Source of the DNA: Strigamia acuminata
Lineage: Eukaryota; Arthropoda; Chilopoda; Geophilomorpha; Linotaeniidae
Direction of reading: 5' to 3'
DNA length: 64,000 bases
Assembly: GCA_949358305.1 (NCBI GenBank)
Contig: OX442314.1
Location: 37,979,211-38,043,210, forward strand
This document shows positions 1-9,972 of the stretch, in pieces (position 1 is the first letter of the stretch; each line of letters opens with the position of its first letter). The notes under the pieces are model-generated. The model worked only from the letters and a program-made list of their open reading frames with translations. It made no database searches and was not told the origin of the DNA. The translations under genes were made by a program, and so were the position numbers.

Positions 1-2307
1 TCGTCGCTGTCGAGCCACTCCATTGGAGACGAGATGTTGCAACTCGGTGCCTCGGTCGCACGGGAAACACTCGACGTTGCCGTGATGGCAGCGTGGAGTG
101 GAGCTGCGGATGACGGTGGTGCGCCAGCGGGACGGGCGGTGGCTCGTTCTGCTGCGCGTCGCTGCTTCAGCGCAGCCCATTCCTGCCGTAGTCGAATGGC
201 GGATCCAGCCGGAGTTTCGCCAGTCGCCTCGGCTTGTTGCGTCAATTCGGCGAGCATTGTTGGAGGATCGGGGCGAACTGACTCCCAATCGTCCAGCAAG
301 GCTCGTGGAAGCCCTAGCGGCACGGTCCACAATCGAGTGGCGGCGGCCAGAGCAATCTGTGGGTCGGGAAAGACTCCTTGGAACAGGATTCGAAGAAGTC
401 CCTCCGACAACTTCCTGTTCATCTTCTGCAGCGTCCGTTGCAGTTGCTTGTCGGACTTGCACGACGTAAGCTCTCGCGCAAGCCATTGCCATTCCTTCTC
501 ACCTTCGCGGATCTGAGCGAGTTGGTATTCGTCCAGATGCGCGAGGTACATCGTTTGGGCTGTCTCGGGAAACGATGAGAATCGCCTCCAGAGATCAGCG
601 CACTCCTGTGCGGGAAATGGTTCTTGAGAGACATATCCCTCAAAACGGATGACCGATGTCACTTGGGGCACGGGCACCGATGGGTCTGGTCGCATGTCGC
701 TGGTGACTGGACGGCAAGCGAACGGCAAAGAGGTGTTGACGTCTCCTTGACCGGCTTGCAATGCGGCGATGCGTCGATCTTCTTTCGCTATCTCGTCCGA
801 CCAGTCAATTCGGCCGGAGGAGGAAGCGCTAGGCTGTGAAGCGTTGGACCTTTCTTCACGCGACGAGAGTGAACTCCTCGTGGAAGATTGGCGCGATTGC
901 ACTCGAGGTCGGCTTCGGGATGTGGGTCTCGACACGGACTTCGAATGTCTTTTTGGCGGCGTCGGCTCGCGTCGGTGATGCGAGCGATGACGAGCCTTCT
1001 GGAGTGGAGGTAACCCTCCAATGGCGCCTTCCCCCGACGACTGTGTTGGGGAGGAGCGACGGCCACTGTAGGGCGACCTCGATGATCGTGACCTCGACGT
1101 GGAGCGCGGTGGCACCACGTGGATGGTGGAAGCGACCTGTACCCGGGGCTCAGGCTCTGGATACGGGTTTGGCACAAAATCAGCATGGAAACATCCGCCC
1201 ATGGCTAGCTGATGCATTTCCGACTGGCATGTCGGCACCCAACGTTTCTTTCCGTCCGTTGTTACACGGAAAGATTCGTGGTAGAGGCGTACAACCTCGG
1301 CCTTGGTTTGGTCCAAGCGTTGGAAAATGTCCTCCAAAATCTGTCGACGCTCCCACGCAGGAGCGTTGAAGTAGCGGCGATGGTCTCGCGTTTCTTGATT
1401 GATCACTGTGAAGGCGAAGTCGAGCAACACGTTTCGCAGTGGTCCGAAGGTGTCGCGCTTCATTGCCCACTCGAGGGCGTCGCGATGACCGAATCCATCG
1501 ATTAAATAGGCGATCCGAAACTTCGTTCCCCATCGCTTGTTTAAGGCCTTGGAGAACTTGTGTCGGGCCGCCCAAAACGTCAGTCTTCCTTTAGACTTTA
1601 TGATTTCTGGCGGCAATGCATGTCGCCAGACACCAGGAGCTGTTGGAACATCGGGGTGCAGTTCGAGATGCGTTTCCCGAAGCTGGATGATCTGTAAAAT
1701 ATTCGAAGAAATAATTAAAATCCATTTTTTCGTTAAAATTAATTATTTCCGAATTTTCAGTGAATAAAATCACGGGTGAGATTTCATTCGACAGTTTAGA
1801 TTCGTTAAATTTTTCAAAATGTTTGAAAAATCGTGAAAAACGTTATTTCCGACGGCTATGTTTCAGTGTTTGGAGCGTTAACATAGCAACGCCTCAAAAA
1901 TGAGACACAGCGCCATCTGATGATAAAAATGGCGGCGCCTTCTTGCGAAGGCGTTACCAACGAACTTTTCGCTTTTTCCGAGTGAAAATGCACTTTTAAT
2001 TACTTTTCATGACTGAAAGGTAATTTTATTTTAATTTATTTACCCGGTCGTGCCTCTGTGCACGAGTTTCGCCGTTTGGATCGGCGAATAGGCCTCCTCG
2101 AAGTTGTGGTAGGGGCGGCGTGACTGGCAAACGGGCAGCAGCGTCGGCCAGAGCGGCTTGAGCTTCGGCGGACGCTTCGGCGGACTCTTCGGTGACATCC
2201 ACGGATGCATTCGAAGTGTTTGCGGAACCAAGCAGCGTCGAATTTGTTTCTAATTCGAGGCTGTTGGCGCCGGCTTCGCTTCCTTCTTTCGGTTCCTCTC
2301 CTTCCAT
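1..2307 (-). CDS. Element A ORF3, two exons, partial (runs off window start)
   Basis: Exon 1 is 2307-2044 (ATG at 2307, 88 codons) and ends at a GTAAAT donor. Exon 2 runs from 1691 to the window edge after a TTTTACAG acceptor; both are phase 0 and exon 2 stays open for about 563 codons. The protein is acidic at its start, then has a roughly 150-residue Trp/Arg-rich folded-looking region, an Arg/Ser-rich stretch resembling an RS domain (about 1130-850), and a helical, Glu/Gln/Leu-rich C-terminal part. I see no signal peptide or membrane segment, so it is not an envelope protein. It starts 211 bp after the end of pol on the same strand, the same spacing as ORF3 of element B, so I assign it to element A; a host gene beside the element is the alternative. 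I recognise no family. Confidence 0.6.
1692..2043 (-). other. Intron of element A ORF3
   Basis: AT-rich stretch between a GTAAAT donor (2043 downward) and a TTTTACAG acceptor (ending 1692), both on the minus strand. It has stops in all frames. Joining the flanking exons keeps the reading frame in phase 0. No other feature is visible. Confidence 0.6.
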
Positions 2308-2517
2308 TTGAACGACTAATCCAAATGGAAAAGAAAAACGAAAATTAATTTATTAGTTTTTCCTTGGAAAATTCCAAAGAAAAAACTACTTACAATTGAA
2401 GAATCCCGTTGAAATAATCCAGTTGTTTCGCTTTTGGTTTTTTGGGGATGAGCACTTAGCACACGTGTGAGATCGAAGTGAACTCAGACGCGAAGTGATC
2501 AGTTCAAATACCGGAAG

Positions 2518-5372
2518 TTACGTTTGGGTAACGTCGCGGTTAGTGACGTCATCCAATCTTATTGTTTGATTGGTTTGCGTATGGCTTGGGGAATTGCTCC
2601 TTACGTTATACGGCTGATCCCTGGATCTCGAGGTTAGCGAGGGGAGAAGACACATGTTGTTTTTTCCTCTCGGTTTACGAGTCCGAAGATTATATCTCTT
2701 TGTCGGCGAGGGATTTATTGTATTTAAATCGCCGTCTTCATTGTCATCGGAGACTGAGTCAGATGAGTCTTTTATTTCAGATGTTTTTTGTTTCTTTTCT
2801 AAAAACACCTTTTTATTTAATTTTTTAGCAATTTCAAGCTTTTTGAAACTGTCACGAAGTTCAACGTCGTTATTCACGAGGTCTGACTCCATTTGTGGTT
2901 TGGATGAATTATCAACAGGTATTTTCTTTAATTCATCGTCATCTAACGTATTAATTATATTTTCAGTCTTTTGACCGACTTCTTCGCCTTCTAACCATAC
3001 TTCCTGATCGAAACTCGGGAAATACGGAGTTAATTCAGACGAATGGACAGCTGGAAATATTTCGTTATTTTCTAGCTTTCTCAATTCTACGGATCCTCCC
3101 TGTAATACTTTGGTTATTACATATGGTCCTGTTCTTTTATCAGCGATGCCAGCTGCAATGCCGCGGGCAGCGCTCGACAAAACATGAGAATCTCTCCAAA
3201 CTAAATCGTTTAATTTAAAATTGGAGAACTTCTCACCTTCTTTTTTAAGATTAACTCGTCTACGCAAATCTAACACGTGTGACATCATGTGCTGATATGT
3301 TTCGGCGATAACGGCTTCTAATTTTTGCACGTATAAATGTGGGTTTTTTGGATCTACGACCAAAATTCCTTCAGGTATTCTTGGATCCCAAGGTACTCTG
3401 AGTTCGCGAAAAAAGTTAAGAAATGCGGGAGAGAAGTCTCTTCCTCTCGTCACCGTAGTTCTCAAACTAAATGCAAATTCACGCAAATATTCGTCCCATT
3501 TGGAATGAACAGATGAATAAATTGCAACCAAATATTTGATGTCACGGTTAACCCTTTCAACCGGGTTAGCTTGTGGGTGATACGTTGAAGTTGGTGTTGG
3601 AACCATCTTGAACTTTTCACAAAATTTTTTAAAGACTTGGGCACGAAATTGCGGGCCGTTGTCAGAAATAATTTTACGAGGGAATCCCATGCTCATGGAA
3701 AGGTGATAAATGCAATTTGCTACTTTTCCAGCAGTGGGGTTACACATTGGATATAATTCTGGCCAATGAGTTGCCACGTCAAGTATGACTAAAATATGTG
3801 TGTTGTTTTTGCGCGTCCGAGGTTTCGGGCCGGTCAAATCAACACTTAGGCAGTCAAATGGGCTGTAAGGACCCATTTGCGCTGCTTCAATTTGTCCTTT
3901 CGTTCGAGGCTTGCAAGCTTGACAACGCTCGCAATGTCGAATGAATCTCGTAATGTCCGATTTCATGCCTTTCCAGGTATAAATTCGGCGTGCTCGATAA
4001 AGAGTCCTTGCAATTCCTGGGTGGCCAGAAAGTGGGTGGCCATGCATTAGCCAAATAATTTTATACTTCAATGTCTGAGGTACAAAAACTTTGAGTGCTC
4101 TCCCATCCTCCCCCAATTCATCAGACATTGTGGGATGAAATTGCATTAATAAGTCATCTTCAATTAAGAAGGTGGTTGCGTGTTTTCTATATTGTTTCCT
4201 CTGGAGTCGCGTTGTGACGTCAGGCGGAAATTGATTACAATTTAAAAAATTACGCATCAATTGGCAAACTTTATCTTCTTTTTGGGCCTTGATTATGTCT
4301 TCCCTTGTGGGGGGTTCACAATCAAGACGCTCTACAATTTTGGCGACAAATGCTTTTATTAAAACATTTGACGAAGGAACTTGGAATTTCCTTGAAATTT
4401 GCGCTCTTATGACGTCATCTGATTCCTCAGAGGGGTCATAGATTTTAGTCCAATAGTTGACGAATTCGTGATCTTCCTTTTCCTCCAGCGTGGAGACAGG
4501 AAGCTCATGAAATTTTCCCATTTTCCAATTTCGTTGTGGTGATGGACAGTAAGATAATAATTCATCATTATCTCCATCATCTTCAGGATTTTCCGGTTTA
4601 TCAATCGGTGATCTGGATAAAGCATCCGCTAAAACATTTAGTGGACCTTTAATATATTGTATTTCGAAAGAGTAGCGCATTAGCTCCATTTGCCAACGCG
4701 CTAACCTTCCGGCAGGTTCGTCTAACTGCATCAACCATTTTAATGCTTGATGGTCAGTCCTTACTATGAATGTTGTAAATTCCAAGTAATGTCGAAATTT
4801 ACGTAATGCCCAGATTACCGCTAGGCACTCCAATTCTGTGGCGCTGTAATTTATCTCAGCAGGTTGCAAACTTCTGCTGGCATAAACACAAGGCACTTCG
4901 ATATTTTGATCATCGATTTCCCTCATTTGCATAAGCGCGGCGCCAAGTCCTTTTCTGCTGGCGTCGGTATGCACAATAAATGGTTCTGTCAAATCAGGCA
5001 TGGCCATTGTTTCTGCATTCGTCAAAGCATCTTTTATTTGATCAAAAGCTTCTTGATGAATTTCTGACCAAATAAATTCCACATCCTTTTTGAGTAAAGG
5101 ACGTAGAGGTTCTGTCATGACTGCTAGATTCTTGAGTAATCTGTGAAAGAAGTTCACCATTCCCAAAAATCTTTGCAACTCTTTCAAATTTGAAGGAGCT
5201 GGCATTTCTTTAATGGCGGCGACTTTTTTAGGGTCGACACTAACTCCTTGAACACTTAACTTGTAACCAAGAAAAGTTAATTCTTTTCTGCCAAATTTTG
5301 ATTTTTCTGGATGAACATGAAGATTTGCATTTTCAAGTTTACTCAGAATTTCTTCCAGATGCATCATGTGTT
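2518..5372 (-). CDS. pol: Element A pol, C-terminal part (RT thumb, RNase H, integrase)
   Basis: About 950 codons continuing the Ty3/gypsy polyprotein after a frame break at about 5372-5390. Visible in order: end of reverse transcriptase; RNase H with TDAS (about residue 134) and TDHQALK; integrase zinc finger HHCC (HPLSGHPG then CERCQAC, about residue 446); integrase catalytic core with VDLTG, SDNGPQF (about 570) and the Glu of NPVERVNR (about 603), together the DDE triad; and a GPY module near residue 746. A roughly 180-residue Lys/Glu-rich tail follows. The 211-bp gap after the stop leads into ORF3. All catalytic residues are present, so only the upstream frame break argues against activity. 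Confidence 0.93.
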
Positions 5373-5374
5373 CT

Positions 5375-6994
5375 TCAAAATTTTTTTGATATTATAATTA
5401 TATCATCGAGGTATGCCCATGCGAATTTTCGATAGGCGTCCCCCAAAATCTTTTCTATCAACTTTTGGAAAGTTGACGGCGCATTTACGAGACCAAAGGG
5501 CATGACTCGAAATTGTAGTCGACCCAAAGGGCTCCAAAACGCAGTTTTAGCACGGTCGTTCGGATGAACCTCTATTTGCCAATAGCCTTTTGACAAATCT
5601 ATTGTTGTGACCCATTCAAACCTTCCGAGTTCTCGCAAGATTTCCTCAATGCTCGGCATTTGAGGAGGATCGTATAATGTATGTGCATTGAGTGGTCTAA
5701 AATCAATGCATAGTCTCGGATCACAATCCGGACGCATCACTAGAACTATTCGCATTCCATAGTCTCCAGTGGCTTGTTCGACGTACCCATTATCCAACAT
5801 ATCTTGACAGATTTGACGGATAATTTCACGTTTCTGTGGATTTACGCTTTTAAACGGAACTCTAATTGGAACTTTAGTGTCCAGTTTAATTTCATGCCTA
5901 ACGAGGTGTGTTCTACCTGGTCGGCGAGATAAAATCTTTTCATGTTTCTTTAATACTCTTTCAAGCATTAAATTATTTTCCATTGACAAATTAGCGTCGC
6001 TAACAAGTCTTTGTACTATATTTTCTTCATTGGCAACTTTAGCTTGACATGCAGTGGCGGAACCAGCTTTCATGTGATTTGCTTTAATAAAGTCGCGTTT
6101 CATGATTTCTTCGGGTGGATCAAGGAACTCTTGATAACGATCAAGAATCGCTTGAGGAACAAAAGGTAAATCTTCTTTCAAAGACTTGACAAAATTCCAA
6201 GACATGGTCTTAGGATTTGGTTGAATGTTGAGTCGATTCATGAAATCACATCCTAATAAAATAATAGGATATTTATTTCTTAAAATTATGAATGGATGAC
6301 TTAACATCCCGTGTGTCCACGCAAAAGAAAGCAGGAGAGTTCCTTCAGGGACTACATCTTCTGAAGCAGTCGTAACTCTCACGTCTGGTCCAATTGGTCG
6401 AATTTCATCTTCCAGTTTCAGCGAAATTACTACGGAGTAGGCCATGAAGCTTCGATTAGCTCCAGAGTCTAACATCCCTGTTATCATACCATTTGCCGTC
6501 TGCAATCGAATCGTCGGCAAATCATTGCTGTTTGGTATGTCCGCGTACTTGCATTTAAAACGTCGCGGTGGTTTAATTTCTATCGGCGGATCCAATGGTA
6601 ATTCGTCCAATAAATCATTAGTGACTAGCGTTGTAGCCATTAATTTTTTAATACATTCATCAAGACCAGGTAAATCAATTTTATCTGATCCTTCAGTAAT
6701 TTCAGGTGTTGGCCTAGATTTTTCATCAAGTAAAGTAACAGCATCTTTTATTTTAGATTCCCAATCAACTTTTAATTGTTGAACTTTTTCTTTAAAAAAT
6801 TCTTCAGTGATGTTTTCACTTTGCAGCACAAGCCTTAAACTGGAAACATCAATTTTTGGAAACATTAAATTATTTTCTAATTCTAATTTAATCTGTGTAT
6901 TTAAAAATTCATCTAAAATTTGAGATGGTGTTAGTTCATTTTCCGAGGCGGTAGGCGTCGCATCCACTAGACCGTCTGGATGCGCGCTTACAAG
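5375..6994 (-). CDS. pol: Element A pol, N-terminal part (protease and reverse transcriptase)
   Basis: This frame is entered by -1 frameshifting at 6994-7000, so it needs no ATG of its own. It holds the aspartic protease (MLDSGAN, Asp about residue 164) and the reverse transcriptase fingers and palm, ending in AWAYLDDIIIIS with the YLDD active site. It then stops after SKKF. The next codons of the family (a FEEHM-like stretch) are present one frame over, because the run read on the minus strand as A7 then T4 (about 5380-5390) has one base too many. The domains are continuous with the downstream part, so the two belong to one polyprotein. The break is either a real mutation or a homopolymer error. 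Confidence 0.9.
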   Translation of the reverse strand, partial: LVSAHPDGLVDATPTASENELTPSQILDEFLNTQIKLELENNLMFPKIDVSSLRLVLQSENITEEFFKEKVQQLKVDWESKIKDAVTLLDEKSRPTPEITEGSDKIDLPGLDECIKKLMATTLVTNDLLDELPLDPPIEIKPPRRFKCKYADIPNSNDLPTIRLQTANGMITGMLDSGANRSFMAYSVVISLKLEDEIRPIGPDVRVTTASEDVVPEGTLLLSFAWTHGMLSHPFIILRNKYPIILLGCDFMNRLNIQPNPKTMSWNFVKSLKEDLPFVPQAILDRYQEFLDPPEEIMKRDFIKANHMKAGSATACQAKVANEENIVQRLVSDANLSMENNLMLERVLKKHEKILSRRPGRTHLVRHEIKLDTKVPIRVPFKSVNPQKREIIRQICQDMLDNGYVEQATGDYGMRIVLVMRPDCDPRLCIDFRPLNAHTLYDPPQMPSIEEILRELGRFEWVTTIDLSKGYWQIEVHPNDRAKTAFWSPLGRLQFRVMPFGLVNAPSTFQKLIEKILGDAYRKFAWAYLDDIIIISKKF

Positions 6995-7000
6995 TTTTTT
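6959..7000 (-). promoter_or_regulatory. Element A gag-pol -1 ribosomal frameshift signal
   Basis: Reading the minus strand, the heptamer A AAA AAC (7000-6994) lies in the gag frame two codons before the gag stop. Nine bases later a perfect 8-bp stem CGCATCCA/TGGATGCG (6984-6977 with 6966-6959) closes a 10-base loop. Pol is open in the -1 frame from exactly this point. This is the standard X XXY YYZ plus hairpin arrangement. Confidence 0.85.
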
Positions 7001-9882
7001 AGAAGTTCGCCGATTGATTTCATCGATTTTTCGAACTCCTCAATAATCTTGTCTTTGCTCGATTTTCTGTCAGGACATTCTTTAGCCCAATGTCCCAATT
7101 TTTTACAAATATTACACGGGTCAGTAGCAGGCAATTTTGCGACTTTTGGCGAAGGCGAACTTGAACGTTTGGCTTCGTCCTTTTTAGGGGTCGGCGACTT
7201 CGATCTACTGAGCGCGTCTGTCTTTGGTGAACCAAAAGTAACGTTTTTAGGCGCCATCTTTGGTCCAAACTTTCGAGCTACTGCGTTATTACGGGCTAAT
7301 AAAGCAGCTGCAGCCTCGCTTTCTGGTTCCAAGTCAGATTTCTCTGGTTCAGAAGCAGTTTCCATTTCAGTCACTTCGGCTAAGTGAGCTTTAGGGGTTG
7401 GATGTGGATTTTTCCCATCCGATCCCTTTTTAGATTCCTTAGCAGTCTCTGCCAAAAAATCTCCTCGTTTTGGGGGTTGCAAAAGAGGGGTGTTAGCAAA
7501 ACGTGTGTCTTTTGCCAACTCCTTTCTCCGTTGCTGTCGCTTAGCATACGCAACTTTTTCATCAGCTGGTAGATAAGCTTTATAATTTTCGTCAATCCTT
7601 ATTTGATTGGCTCGCATAAATTTGGCTAATTCAGCGAAACCACCCGGATAAGGTGCTCGTACTGAAAGTAGAACATTTTTTGAATAATCTGTCAATCCAC
7701 GACGGAATTGACGATCAATGGCGGCATCTCCCATCGTATAAGGGAGAGTGACCAATAAATCCTCAGTCCTTCTTAAATAAGAGCGAAGACTTTCGCCTTT
7801 ATTTTGAGAAAGATTATCCCACATTTGTAATAAGTCTTCACTCGACTCTCCATACTCAGTCATGAATTCTTCTACAAAGTGGTTCCAATTTTGAAATTGT
7901 TTAGAATAAAACCATTTCTCAGCTCGGTCTATAAGAGCTTTAGGTACTACTCTTTTCAAAGCAGTGTGACATGCAATGCCATTCAACCTTGAAATTCGTA
8001 AAACTTCATCTAAAAGAGTGGATCCAGCTTCCCATTCTCCATCGAATAAAGCGGGTTTGATGTGATCCCATCTAATAGTTCTTTCGTCAACTAGATCGTG
8101 TGTCCAGTTGATTGCAGTATATTGGGCAATTTTCTGTCGTAATGCGATGTCAGCATTATCGGCAGTAGCGTCAGATCGATCGGAAGATCGACGATCAGCT
8201 AATAATCGATCAATTTCTTCAGCAGTGTAATAATGAGTATTACGCCGAGAAGAATGGCCTCGATGTCGACGTCGATGAGATCGATGTCGATTATCGCGTT
8301 CTTGTTGCGCATTCACATCAGAATCCGACCTTGAATCAGATTGTGAATTTGAAGGCGTGTTAAAATGTGGTGTTTCAGGTGGGTCGGGTGGGTCGCCGTC
8401 ATCGTCGGGCGGTCGACGTCCACCTCCAGGTGGTCCATCTCCATGTCCATCTGAATTTCCTCCATCTGGTGGATTTCTTCTATACTGACCCCCACCTGGC
8501 GGGCTTTCATGTCCGTCGGGTGGTTCGCGTGCTGGATTCGTGTCTCGTCGACTTCTTTTCGACGAGTCTTGCTGTTGAGCCAGTGGTATCGTTCGAGTAA
8601 CATGAATACCAGTTTCATGCCGCCTATTTCGATCATCTACCATTCCCAACAGTCGGTCACTGTTGTGAAAAATTGGATTTCGATTGCCAGGAAGTGGATT
8701 GCGATCAGCTCTCCTTTCCTCGGAATCTGAAGGACGTTTTCTTTTTGAGCGATGGCGGCGACGCGAACGTTGGTCGTCATCACTTGATAATCCAGATTGG
8801 CTACTTAACTCTGAAACAACAGAAATTGTTATCGTTTCGGGAGTCAAAATAGGAACAGTTGGCGCAGCCATTTCTGGTTGCACCAATTGGTCAGTATAAT
8901 TTCTTGCTTGCAAACGATCTTTCATTTCTGCAAGCTCTTCTTGAGCGCGCAACAAATCAGCTCGGAGAATTTCATTCTCATTTATTTGATTTTGCGATTC
9001 TTCTGGTTGTAATCGCTTAGCAGGGTCGCTAGATTTGACTTGTCCGCTCGTACTGGGTTGATCCAGCGAGTGGAAAATCTCATCTTCGCGCTTAGCTATT
9101 TTGCTTTCGCGAGTACGCTGTGTTTTAGCACGTGTGTCTAATTCAGCAGCATATCTCACTAGTTGATTATGATTGCGTTGGTAGTGTTCTGCCAAATCAA
9201 TCAGTTCTTTATTTTTCTGCTCCAGTTTACTTTTGGTAAGCTCGAGCTGTCTTCGCGCCTCTTGGTGTGAGCGAATTGAAAGTTCATTTCTAGTATTCAT
9301 TTTAGAAAGATCTTCCACTTCACCTTTTAATCTGTATTCTCTAGCTTTTTGGGCTAGAAATTCCTCATTTTGTCGATTGAGTTCCATGTGTTGGAGCTCA
9401 ACCTCAGCTTTTTGTTGTTGAAGCTCTGCTTCTTTCCGTTCCATTTCAAATTTTAAATTTGAAACGGCTCGGTCAGTGTGAAGTCGTATCATGGCGCGAT
9501 GAATCTCTTCCACCGTCATGTCGTCCGTTATTTGGGCGCCATCCTGGCGTGCTTGATTTCTCAAAGCATCCAACATGGTCATGCGAGGAGGTGATTCGTG
9601 AGACGATTCACTTTCCATTTCACGTAACGTATTTTCCACTTCCTCCAGTGGAAGTGGCGGGAGTTCTTGGTCGTTAGAACTCGCACTTGAAGCGCTTAAT
9701 GCTCTAGCAACTTCATTTTCAGCATCCTTAAGTTGTTTCGGATCTGGAACTGGTGTTATTTCCTCGGAAATAATTTTCTCCATAAGCATTTCAGGCTCGA
9801 GAGCCGGCAAAACCGTCGCTGCTCGTTTCTGAGTGCTTGGTCGACCTCGCTGTCGTTTTACAATTTGCATTGGCGTCGCCAT
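6988..9882 (-). CDS. gag: Element A gag
   Basis: 964-residue Gag polyprotein of a Ty3/gypsy element, starting at the first ATG (9882), 73 bp inside the primer site. It has a basic AT-hook-like start (KRQRGRPST), a long Gln/Glu/Lys coiled coil (about residues 140-270), a low-complexity Arg/Gly/Pro/Asp region (about 365-560), a capsid-like helical domain (about 600-780, with the WFYSKQF-type segment of retrotransposon Gag), and a single nucleocapsid knuckle CNICKKLGHWAKEC (CX2CX4HX4C, about residue 924). It ends just after the frameshift heptamer. The N-terminal extension is long for the family. The frame is intact. Confidence 0.93.
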   Translation of the reverse strand: MATPMQIVKRQRGRPSTQKRAATVLPALEPEMLMEKIISEEITPVPDPKQLKDAENEVARALSASSASSNDQELPPLPLEEVENTLREMESESSHESPPRMTMLDALRNQARQDGAQITDDMTVEEIHRAMIRLHTDRAVSNLKFEMERKEAELQQQKAEVELQHMELNRQNEEFLAQKAREYRLKGEVEDLSKMNTRNELSIRSHQEARRQLELTKSKLEQKNKELIDLAEHYQRNHNQLVRYAAELDTRAKTQRTRESKIAKREDEIFHSLDQPSTSGQVKSSDPAKRLQPEESQNQINENEILRADLLRAQEELAEMKDRLQARNYTDQLVQPEMAAPTVPILTPETITISVVSELSSQSGLSSDDDQRSRRRHRSKRKRPSDSEERRADRNPLPGNRNPIFHNSDRLLGMVDDRNRRHETGIHVTRTIPLAQQQDSSKRSRRDTNPAREPPDGHESPPGGGQYRRNPPDGGNSDGHGDGPPGGGRRPPDDDGDPPDPPETPHFNTPSNSQSDSRSDSDVNAQQERDNRHRSHRRRHRGHSSRRNTHYYTAEEIDRLLADRRSSDRSDATADNADIALRQKIAQYTAINWTHDLVDERTIRWDHIKPALFDGEWEAGSTLLDEVLRISRLNGIACHTALKRVVPKALIDRAEKWFYSKQFQNWNHFVEEFMTEYGESSEDLLQMWDNLSQNKGESLRSYLRRTEDLLVTLPYTMGDAAIDRQFRRGLTDYSKNVLLSVRAPYPGGFAELAKFMRANQIRIDENYKAYLPADEKVAYAKRQQRRKELAKDTRFANTPLLQPPKRGDFLAETAKESKKGSDGKNPHPTPKAHLAEVTEMETASEPEKSDLEPESEAAAALLARNNAVARKFGPKMAPKNVTFGSPKTDALSRSKSPTPKKDEAKRSSSPSPKVAKLPATDPCNICKKLGHWAKECPDRKSSKDKIIEEFEKSMKSIGELLKNL

Positions 9883-9954
9883 TTTGTCAAATTGAAAAAG
9901 AACAATGGAAATAAAGGATCTTTTTGCAAAAATCGGATTTTAACAATCAAAACA

Positions 9955-9972
9955 ATCCCGGACGGGCCCCCA
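9955..9972 (-). other. Element A primer binding site (tRNA-Pro type)
   Basis: The minus strand reads TGGGGGCCCGTCCGGGAT directly after the presumed LTR end. It begins with TGG, as expected for pairing with a tRNA CCA end, and is close to the usual proline tRNA primer site (one base different in the part I can compare). It fixes the direction of the element and the inner end of the 5' LTR. Confidence 0.8.

Noticed and set aside
34-1575. Several overlapping open frames on both strands near the window start
   Set aside because: They are shadows of the single long minus-strand exon of ORF3, which has no stop over 1691 bases and a good acceptor.
1-2307. ORF3 of element A as an envelope gene
   Set aside because: No signal peptide, furin-like site or membrane segment; Arg/Ser-rich and hydrophilic.
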